Source: Pseudomonas fluorescens (GTDB lineage Bacteria > Pseudomonadota > Gammaproteobacteria > Pseudomonadales > Pseudomonadaceae). From it: a stretch of DNA of 64,000 bases. Below are positions 58,063-64,000 of this stretch, piece after piece (within the stretch, counting starts at the first letter, position 1; the number at the start of each line of letters is the position of its first letter). The position numbers and the translations under genes were made by a program. Under the pieces are notes generated by a model that ran no database searches, had not been told where the DNA came from, and saw only the letters and a program-made list of their open reading frames with translations. The DNA is taken from NCBI RefSeq assembly GCF_001902145.1, contig NZ_MRST01000023.1, forward strand, positions 372,001 through 436,000, in the 5' to 3' direction.

Positions 58063-58157
58063 GAGCGAGCTTGCTCGCGAAAAACGTTAACGATAACGCG
58101 CGCTGCCTGGATGAACGCGGCGCTCTCAGGTTTTTCGCGAGCAAGCACGCTCCTACA
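58058..58157. repeat. REP doublet, GTAGGAGCGAG family, forward core
   Basis: Starts inside the coding end of the small protein: its TGTAG supplies the TAG stop at 58060-58062. Core with AACGATAACGCG; right arm has one change (AAGCACGCTCC). It separates the small protein from cobW. Confidence 0.9.
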
Positions 58158-58174
58158 GTAAGCGGAGGTAGAAA

Positions 58175-59149
58175 ATGAGCATCGCCCTGAATGTAATGAC
58201 CGGCTTCCTCGGCAGTGGCAAAACCACCTTGCTCACTCGCCTGTTGCAAGGCGAAAGCCTCGGTGACACCGCTTTGCTGATCAACGAGTTCGGTGACGTA
58301 GGTATCGATCATCTGCTGGTGGAAGAGGTCGCGCCGGACACCGTGCTGCTGCCCAGCGGCTGCGTGTGCTGCTCGATTCGCGGTGAGTTGAAAGACGCGC
58401 TGCTTGGCCTGCTGCAGCGTCGCGAGCGCGGGGACATTCCGGCGTTCAAACGGGTGATCCTGGAAACCACCGGCCTGGCCGACCCGGCGCCGATCCTGGC
58501 AACCTTGAACAACGATGTGCAGTTGCGAGGGCGCTTTCATATCGGCCTGGTCATCACGCTGGTCGATGCCAGCCACGCCACCCTGCAAGAGCGCCTGCAT
58601 CCGGAGTGGCTGGCACAGGTGGCGGCAGCGGATCGCTTGCTGCTGAGCAAGACCGACCTGGTCGACGACTGCGAGCCCCTGCGCGCGCACCTGCGGGCCC
58701 TCAACGCCGGCACGCCGATTCTCGATACCCAGGCTATCCACAGCGGTGACCAACTGCTGCTGGGCGAAGGCTTGCGCAGCGCCGAACCGGCCCTGGAAGT
58801 CAGCCGCTGGCAATTGCATCACAGCACCACGGCCAGCCACGGCGCCGCGCAGGTGTGCTGCCTGAGCCTCGATCAGCCGCTGGACTGGGTCGGTTTCGGG
58901 GTGTGGCTGTCGATGCTGCTAAGATGCCACGGCGAACGAATCCTTCGTGTCAAAGGGCTGCTCAACGTGAACGCCAGTAACGCTCCCATCGTCATCCATG
59001 GCGTGCAGCACTGCCTGCATGCCCCGGTCCATCTGCCCGCGTGGCCGGGCAACGACCGGCAATCGCGGCTGGTGTTTATCCTGCGCGGCCTTGACCCGGC
59101 AGTGTTGCGCCGCTCCTTTGAGGTGTTCTCCCGGCGGTTCGCACCATGA
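58175..59149 (+). CDS. CobW/COG0523-family metallochaperone GTPase
   Basis: A 324-residue P-loop GTPase: GFLGSGKTTLL (Walker A), the metal-binding CxCC (Cys63, Cys65, Cys66 in SGCVCCSIRG), ETTGLADP, SKTDL (base specificity) and a CobW C-terminal domain. Such proteins deliver Zn or Co to a client enzyme; the metal-dependent NodB-fold hydrolase upstream is a candidate client. GGAGG-type site and ATG; its stop overlaps the next gene by 4 bp. Confidence 0.9.
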   Translation: MSIALNVMTGFLGSGKTTLLTRLLQGESLGDTALLINEFGDVGIDHLLVEEVAPDTVLLPSGCVCCSIRGELKDALLGLLQRRERGDIPAFKRVILETTGLADPAPILATLNNDVQLRGRFHIGLVITLVDASHATLQERLHPEWLAQVAAADRLLLSKTDLVDDCEPLRAHLRALNAGTPILDTQAIHSGDQLLLGEGLRSAEPALEVSRWQLHHSTTASHGAAQVCCLSLDQPLDWVGFGVWLSMLLRCHGERILRVKGLLNVNASNAPIVIHGVQHCLHAPVHLPAWPGNDRQSRLVFILRGLDPAVLRRSFEVFSRRFAP

Positions 59150-60321
59150 TCACCTTACGCGTCCTCGGTACTTCCGTGACCCTGCTCGAAACGTTGCGTA
59201 TACGCGCCGAGCAGGAGCTGGGCATTCGCCTGGTGTACCAAGTGCATGACGTCGAGCAGGCCCAGCGCATTGCGGTGATGCAGCCCGACAGCTATGACTT
59301 GTATGACCAATGGTTCCACAACGTGGACTTCGTGTGGCCGGCGCGCGCGATCCAGCCCATCGACACGCGGCGTATCGCCCTGTGGCACGAGATCAATGAC
59401 CTGCCCAAGCGCGGCCGCCTCTCGGCCAGCGACCGCCTGGGCAGCGGCAGTGTGCCCAGTGAGCGGTTGTTCGTGCAGCATGACGGGAGCCTGGGTAGCA
59501 CCGTCACTGAACGCATCAGCATGTTGCCATTGACCCACAACGCCGACAGCTTCGCCTACCGCCCCGAACGGTTGCCCGATGGTTTCTGTCATGGCAATGA
59601 AAGCTGGGGCTGGTTGCTCGACCCGGCCTGGGGGGCACGTACCGCGCTGCAAAGCGACGCCGCCATCGGCGCCCTGGATGCGGCGTTGGCGGTGCAGGGC
59701 GCCGGCCTCGCAACGTTCAAGGATATCGGCAACATGAGCATCGAAGAGATCGACGTGCTGGCCGACATCCTGGTGCGCAAGCAGAAGCAAGGGCACTTCG
59801 CGGCGTTCTGGTCGGACGATGAAGAGGCCGCGCAATTGATGCTCAGCCCGAGTATCGATATCCAGAGCCTATGGTCGCCGACCTTGATGCGCCTGCACCG
59901 CGCGGGGGTGAAGTACCGCCTGGCAGTGCCCCGCGAGGGCTACCGCGCCTGGTTCGGCGGCCTGTCCCTGTCGCGGCATGCCCAGGGGCCGGTGCTGGAT
60001 GCGGCCTACGCGTATTTGAATTGGTGGCTGTCCGGCTGGCCCGGCGCGGTGATGGCCCGCCAGGGTTACTACATCGGCAACCCGGCGCGCACCCGAGACC
60101 ACTTGAGCAGTGCCGAATGGGATTACTGGTATGCGGGCAAGCCGGCCCGGGAGGAGTTATTGGGCAGCGATGGCTTGCCGTTGATTGATATCGGAGAGGT
60201 GCGTGATGGAGGTTCTTATGAGCAGCGCATGGGGCACATCGCGGTGTGGAATTCGGTGATGGATGAGCACAATTATCTGGTGAGGCGTTGGGGGGACTTC
60301 ATGCGGGCGCGGGGTAACTAG
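59146..60321 (+). CDS. PotD-like solute-binding protein without signal peptide
   Basis: A 391-residue protein with the fold pattern of spermidine/putrescine-type binding proteins: ITLRVLG at the start, DLYDQWFHNVDFVW, LTHNADSFAYRPERLP, ESWGWLLDPAWGARTAL and VPREGYRAWFGGLSLSRHA. It has no hydrophobic leader, so it should stay in the cytosol, and no ABC permease or ATPase genes are nearby. Start overlaps the cobW stop (ATGA) by 4 bp. Probably a sensor or ligand carrier in the cytosol; function unknown. Confidence 0.78.
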   Translation: MITLRVLGTSVTLLETLRIRAEQELGIRLVYQVHDVEQAQRIAVMQPDSYDLYDQWFHNVDFVWPARAIQPIDTRRIALWHEINDLPKRGRLSASDRLGSGSVPSERLFVQHDGSLGSTVTERISMLPLTHNADSFAYRPERLPDGFCHGNESWGWLLDPAWGARTALQSDAAIGALDAALAVQGAGLATFKDIGNMSIEEIDVLADILVRKQKQGHFAAFWSDDEEAAQLMLSPSIDIQSLWSPTLMRLHRAGVKYRLAVPREGYRAWFGGLSLSRHAQGPVLDAAYAYLNWWLSGWPGAVMARQGYYIGNPARTRDHLSSAEWDYWYAGKPAREELLGSDGLPLIDIGEVRDGGSYEQRMGHIAVWNSVMDEHNYLVRRWGDFMRARGN

Positions 60322-60474
60322 CGGCTGTGATGGTATTGATGTCAATAATGTGACGCGTAAGGCCCCGCCTTTATTGGGTTTACTTATCCACAGTCCCAGC
60401 TAACCTGCTCAAAGAGAACTCCTCATAAAAAAGGATATTTTTTTGACGCCGGTTAGCAGTCGGCAGGGACGCGT

Positions 60475-62865
60475 ATGACACAACGAAAGCACGCCACAGA
60501 GCGACGAGCAAGGCGCGGGGGCGTGGCCATGCACTGGCGCCACACCTTTCAAACCCGCATTGCCGGGGTACTGGCGCTGTTGTTGCTGGTGGTCGTGGCC
60601 GCCACTTATTTTGCCGTCAAGGCCGCCACCACCCGCGCGGTGGAGAACCAGGCCGACGTACAGTTGAACACGGGGCGGCAGGTGTTCGAGCGCCTGCTGG
60701 ACCTGCGCGGGCGGCGCTTGCAATACGGGTTGGACTGGCTCACCGCCGATGGGCCGTTCAAGCAGGCGGTGGCCGGTGGCCGGCCGCTGCCGATCCTGGA
60801 GGCGCTGGGCACCCATGGTACTGGGATCAGTTCCAGCGAAGTGGTGGTGCTGGGCCTGGATGACAAGGTCATGGCCAGTACCCTGCGGGTGCAGACGCGA
60901 GGCCAGCTGTTCCCGTATGCCGAAGCCTTGCGCAAGGCTCGGCGCAGCGGCCAGCAAATGCTGATCGTCGCCATGGCCGGGCGCCCCTATTTGCTGGTGC
61001 AAAAGGATGTGCTCGCGCCTGCGCCTATCGCCCGCGTGGTCATGGGTTTTCCCATGGACACGCAATTCGCCCATGAACTGCGCTCCATGAGCAATCTGGA
61101 GGTGTCGTTCCTCAGTGTGCAGGACGGCCATGCCGGGCAGCTGTTCACCACCCACCCAGGCAGTTGGCGCCCGAGCATCTTCAGCCTCTTGCATGGCACG
61201 CAGGTCGACCCCGAGGCGCAGATGCAGCTGTTCCACGGCCAGCGTGTACTCAGCCAGGTGTTGCCCTTGGCCAGCAGCGGCGAGGGCGATGAAGTGCGCG
61301 TGTTGCTGCAAAGCCCGCTGGACCATGCGCTGGAGTCCTTCGCGCCGCTGGACCGGCAGTTCCTGGGGATTGCCCTGGCGGTGCTGCTGGTCGCGCTGGC
61401 GGTCGCGTTGTTTCTTGCACGGCGGGTGTCACGCCCGCTCAATGCGTTGGTGCAAGCCGCTGAACGGATTGGGGCCGGTGACTACCACACGCCGGTGCGG
61501 GTGCGCAGCCACGACGAGTTCGGCCTGCTGGCGCGTGCTTTCAACGCCATGCAAAGCGGCATTGCCCTGCGCGAACGGCAGTTGGCCCACAATGCCTTGC
61601 ATGACCCGCTCACCGGCCTGCCCAACCGCGCCCTGGCCATGGAGCGCCTGGGCAGTGCGATCAGCGCACGGCGGCCGGTAGTGTTGCTGTACGTGGGGAT
61701 TGAAAACTACCGGGTCATCAACGAAGGGTTTGGCCCCGAAGGCGTCGAGTACATGTTGTGCGAGGCCAGCCGCTGCTTGTCCATGAGCCTGTTGGCCAGC
61801 GACACCGCCGCGCGCATCGCCGGCAGTGAGTTTCTGTTGTTGCTGGAAAATACCGAGATCGACTACGCCGTGGCCCGGGCCGATCACTTGCATGGGGCGT
61901 TGACCCAACCCCTGCGCATCGGCAACGACGAAGTGCGCCATGAGGTGAGCATCGGCATTGCTGCGTACCCTGCTGATGGGCAGCAGGTAGAAGAATTGAT
62001 CAACCGCGCCGCCATCGCCCGGCATGACGCGGCCAGCCTGCCGGGGCATTTGCAGGTCTACCAACCGGACCGCGACCTCGCCCATCAGCGCCAGATCATC
62101 CTGATTCGCGACTTGCGCCGCGCGGTCATCGAAGGCGAGTTGTTCCTGTGCTACCAGCCCAAGCTCGACCTTCAACACGGTCACGTGGGCCAGGCCGAAG
62201 CCTTGCTGCGTTGGCAACACCCGACGCTGGGGCAGGTGTCCCCCGCAGAGTTCATTCCCCTGGCCGAACGCACCGGCAGCATGGGCGCGCTGACCCTGTG
62301 GGTGATCGAGGAAGCCATTCGCCAGATTGCCGAATGGGCGCAGCGTGGGCTGGTTATCCAGCTGTCGGTGAATATCTCAGTGAACGACTTGGCCGATGAT
62401 GACCTGGCCATTCGCGTCACTGCGCTATTGGCCCGCTACGCCGTGGGCGCCGAGCACTTGATTTTCGAAATCACCGAAAGCGCCATCATGCACAACCCGC
62501 AGCAGGCCCTCAGCGTGCTGGAGCAGCTGCGCAATTGCGGGATCAGCCTCTCGGTGGATGATTTTGGCACCGGTTACTCATCCCTCGCACAATTGCAGCG
62601 CCTGCCGGTGCAAGAGCTGAAGATCGACCAGTCCTTTGTGCGCAACCTCGACAGCACCAGCGGCGACGGGGTGATTGTGCGTTCCACCATCGACATGAGC
62701 CACAACCTGGGACTCAAGGTGGTGGCCGAGGGCGTGGAGTTCGAACACAGCCTTACCCTGCTCAAACGCTGGAACTGCGACACGGCCCAGGGCTACCTGA
62801 TCAGCCGGCCGCTCAATGCCATGGCGTTCGAGCGGTGGATGCGGCGTGAGCGGATATCCATCTAA
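60475..62865 (+). CDS. membrane c-di-GMP phosphodiesterase with degenerate GGDEF
   Basis: A 796-residue inner membrane protein: helix at about 27-50, periplasmic sensor (about 55-295, cache-like), helix at about 298-318, HAMP (RRVSRPLNALVQAAERIGAGDY), GGDEF-like domain and C-terminal EAL domain. The GGDEF core reads AGSEF (Ala449-Phe453), so cyclase activity is unlikely, while EAL (Glu575 in EALLRW), DDFGTGYSS and EGVE are intact, suggesting c-di-GMP hydrolysis. ATG at 60475; a second ATG at 60529 is possible. Confidence 0.9.
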   Translation: MTQRKHATERRARRGGVAMHWRHTFQTRIAGVLALLLLVVVAATYFAVKAATTRAVENQADVQLNTGRQVFERLLDLRGRRLQYGLDWLTADGPFKQAVAGGRPLPILEALGTHGTGISSSEVVVLGLDDKVMASTLRVQTRGQLFPYAEALRKARRSGQQMLIVAMAGRPYLLVQKDVLAPAPIARVVMGFPMDTQFAHELRSMSNLEVSFLSVQDGHAGQLFTTHPGSWRPSIFSLLHGTQVDPEAQMQLFHGQRVLSQVLPLASSGEGDEVRVLLQSPLDHALESFAPLDRQFLGIALAVLLVALAVALFLARRVSRPLNALVQAAERIGAGDYHTPVRVRSHDEFGLLARAFNAMQSGIALRERQLAHNALHDPLTGLPNRALAMERLGSAISARRPVVLLYVGIENYRVINEGFGPEGVEYMLCEASRCLSMSLLASDTAARIAGSEFLLLLENTEIDYAVARADHLHGALTQPLRIGNDEVRHEVSIGIAAYPADGQQVEELINRAAIARHDAASLPGHLQVYQPDRDLAHQRQIILIRDLRRAVIEGELFLCYQPKLDLQHGHVGQAEALLRWQHPTLGQVSPAEFIPLAERTGSMGALTLWVIEEAIRQIAEWAQRGLVIQLSVNISVNDLADDDLAIRVTALLARYAVGAEHLIFEITESAIMHNPQQALSVLEQLRNCGISLSVDDFGTGYSSLAQLQRLPVQELKIDQSFVRNLDSTSGDGVIVRSTIDMSHNLGLKVVAEGVEFEHSLTLLKRWNCDTAQGYLISRPLNAMAFERWMRRERISI

Positions 62866-62883
62866 TTGGATGGACACGGACTA

Positions 62884-62910
62884 ATGTGGGAGCAGGAAAG
62901 CCGGCTCCCA
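62884..62910. repeat. degenerate REP-like element
   Basis: TGTGGGAGCAGGAAAGCCGGCTCCCA has a GGGAGC / GCTCCC inverted pair like the GTGGGAGCGGG family but with a lost core and altered inner bases. It looks like an eroded or single-unit copy. Confidence 0.45.
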
Positions 62911-62935
62911 TACTTTGATCTTCGATGTGCATGAA

Positions 62936-62973
62936 AAAGGCGGCTACCTGATGAGGGTAGCCGCCTTTGTTTT
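62936..62973. terminator. bidirectional terminator between the EAL gene and gcd
   Basis: AAAGGCGGCTACC / GGTAGCCGCCTTT, a 13-bp stem with a 7-nt loop; followed by TTTT on the plus strand and preceded by AAAAA, giving T5 on the minus strand. It ends both convergent genes. Confidence 0.92.
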
Positions 62974-62987
62974 ACCGCTGGTACCGC

Positions 62988-64000
62988 TTAATCCGGCAGT
63001 TTGAACGCCATTACATAATCACCCTGCTTGGTCCCCAGGGAGCCGTGACCGCCGGCCATGACCAGCACGTATTGCTTGCCGTCCTTGCCGGTGTAGGTCA
63101 TCGGGGTGGTTTGCGCGCCTGCAGGCAGGCGGCCTTCCCACAGTTGCTTGCCGTTTTTCACGTCATAGGCACGCAGGTACTGGTCCAGGGTGCCGCTGAG
63201 GAACGCGACGCCACCGGCCGTGGTGAACGTACCACCCAGGCTAGGTACGCCCATGCTCAGCGGGATTGGAACCGGCGAGCTGTCACGCACGGTGCCGTTC
63301 TTGTGCATCCAGATGGTCTGGTTGTTGGTCAGGTCGACCGCTGCCACGTAGCCCCAGGCTGGCGCCTGGCACGGCAGGCCCATTGGCGACAGCAGCGCTT
63401 CAAGGATCACGCCGTAAGGTGCGCCTTTGTTCGGCTGTACGCCTTGGGTTTCGCTGATACGTGGGCCTTGTTTGGCGATGTCGGCCGCCGGGATCAGTTT
63501 CGATTTGAACGCCATGTAGCTCGGGTTCACGAAGGCGATCTGGCGCACCGGGTCAACCGAGATACCGCCCCAGTCGAACACGCCGAAGTTGCCTGGGTAC
63601 ACGATCGAGCCTTGCAGTGACGGCGGGGTGAACGGGCCGTCGTAGCGCATGGATTTGAAGTCGATCCGGCACAGCATCTGGTCGAACGGTGTCACGCCCC
63701 ACATGTCGCGTTCTTTCAACGGCGGCGGCATGAAGTTCAGGTCGGACTTGGGTTGGGTAGGGGAGGTGCGGTCGCCCGCCACTGCGCCCTGTGGCACCGG
63801 GATCTCATTGACTGGCACCACTGGCTGGCCAGTGGCGCGGTCGAGCACGTAGATGCTGCCCTGTTTGGTCGACGCCATCACTGCCTGCTTCACGCCAGCA
63901 GCGGTCTTGATGTCGATCAGCGAAGGCTGGCCGCCCACGTCCATGTCCCACAGGTCGTGGTGGGTGAACTGGAAGGTCCACTTCACGTGGCCGGTGTCGA
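62988..64000 (-). CDS. gcd: PQQ-dependent membrane glucose dehydrogenase (partial)
   Basis: C-terminal 337 residues of the quinoprotein that oxidises glucose to gluconate at the periplasmic face; the gene runs past the right edge on the 5' side. Family markers: KWTFQFTHHDLWDMDVGGQPSL, GSIYVLDRATGQPVVPVNEIPVPQG, FGVFDWGGISVDP and the terminal GGHGSLGTKQGDYVMAFKLP. A shared terminator follows. Confidence 0.96.
   Translation of the reverse strand, partial: DTGHVKWTFQFTHHDLWDMDVGGQPSLIDIKTAAGVKQAVMASTKQGSIYVLDRATGQPVVPVNEIPVPQGAVAGDRTSPTQPKSDLNFMPPPLKERDMWGVTPFDQMLCRIDFKSMRYDGPFTPPSLQGSIVYPGNFGVFDWGGISVDPVRQIAFVNPSYMAFKSKLIPAADIAKQGPRISETQGVQPNKGAPYGVILEALLSPMGLPCQAPAWGYVAAVDLTNNQTIWMHKNGTVRDSSPVPIPLSMGVPSLGGTFTTAGGVAFLSGTLDQYLRAYDVKNGKQLWEGRLPAGAQTTPMTYTGKDGKQYVLVMAGGHGSLGTKQGDYVMAFKLPD

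Noticed and set aside
60384..60392. Perfect DnaA box TTATCCACA before the EAL gene, also at 2411 and 11497
   Set aside because: Single 9-mers scattered far apart, two of them inside genes; no cluster, AT-rich element or dnaA/gyrB context, so not an origin.

Overview
The window reads as a chromosomal segment of a fluorescent-group Pseudomonas. It is GC-rich, the core genes have typical Pseudomonas products and order (valS-small gene-holC-pepA-lptF-lptG; lepA-lepB-rnc-era-recO-pdxJ; icp-like gene next to a second Lon), and it is peppered with Pseudomonas-type REP doublets (17 clear copies of three families). No rRNA, tRNA, CRISPR array, phage or insertion sequence was seen. Almost all long open frames antisense to these genes are shadows of GC-rich coding sequence.

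Layout. 1-4366: end of the tyrosine/homogentisate catabolic cluster (hmgA partial, fahA, maiA) plus an aromatic-acid-type MFS carrier. 4467-7882: SirB1-like protein, a leucine/valine dehydrogenase-like gene whose catalytic lysine position reads Thr, yebG under a perfect LexA box, psiE and a small DUF3509-like gene. 8161-11973: L-serine dehydratase and serine transporter (sdaB, sdaC) with a divergent LysR regulator. 12188-15143: HPF/RaiA-like protein, DHA2 MFS pump and its divergent LysR regulator. 15265-25448: two back-to-back iron cell-surface-signalling units, fecI-fecR-fecA on the minus strand and DUF3649-PepSY-DUF3325-sigma-FecR-TonB receptor on the plus strand, sharing one divergent region with two Fur-box candidates. 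25578-32843: thioredoxin-fold protein, ndpA, HU, rlmF, valS, a small gene and holC. 32989-43251: pepA, lptFG, then lepA to pdxJ. 43480-50886: Tat-exported multicopper oxidase, tadA, cmoAB, YhhN, a chagasin-type inhibitor lipoprotein and a second Lon protease. 62988-64000: 3' part of membrane glucose dehydrogenase (gcd), preceded by an EAL/degenerate-GGDEF protein at 60475-62865.

The accessory locus most worth attention is 51031-60321. A GntR-family regulator with two tandem winged-helix domains lies divergent to a run of eight same-strand genes: amidase, a NodB-fold hydrolase closely resembling H. pylori PgdA (HP0310) and plausibly a cyclic imidase, an MFS carrier, two SDR dehydrogenases, a 100-residue Cys-rich-start protein, a CobW-type metallochaperone GTPase, and a PotD-like solute-binding protein that has no signal peptide and overlaps cobW by 4 bp. 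The promoter region carries a sigma-54-like -24/-12 element directly followed by a 14-bp palindrome (AAAATGTACATTTT), a plausible operator. I infer a nitrogen-scavenging pathway in which imide or cyclic amide is opened to a half-amide, hydrolysed by the amidase, and the acid further metabolised. This is hypothesis, not demonstrated.
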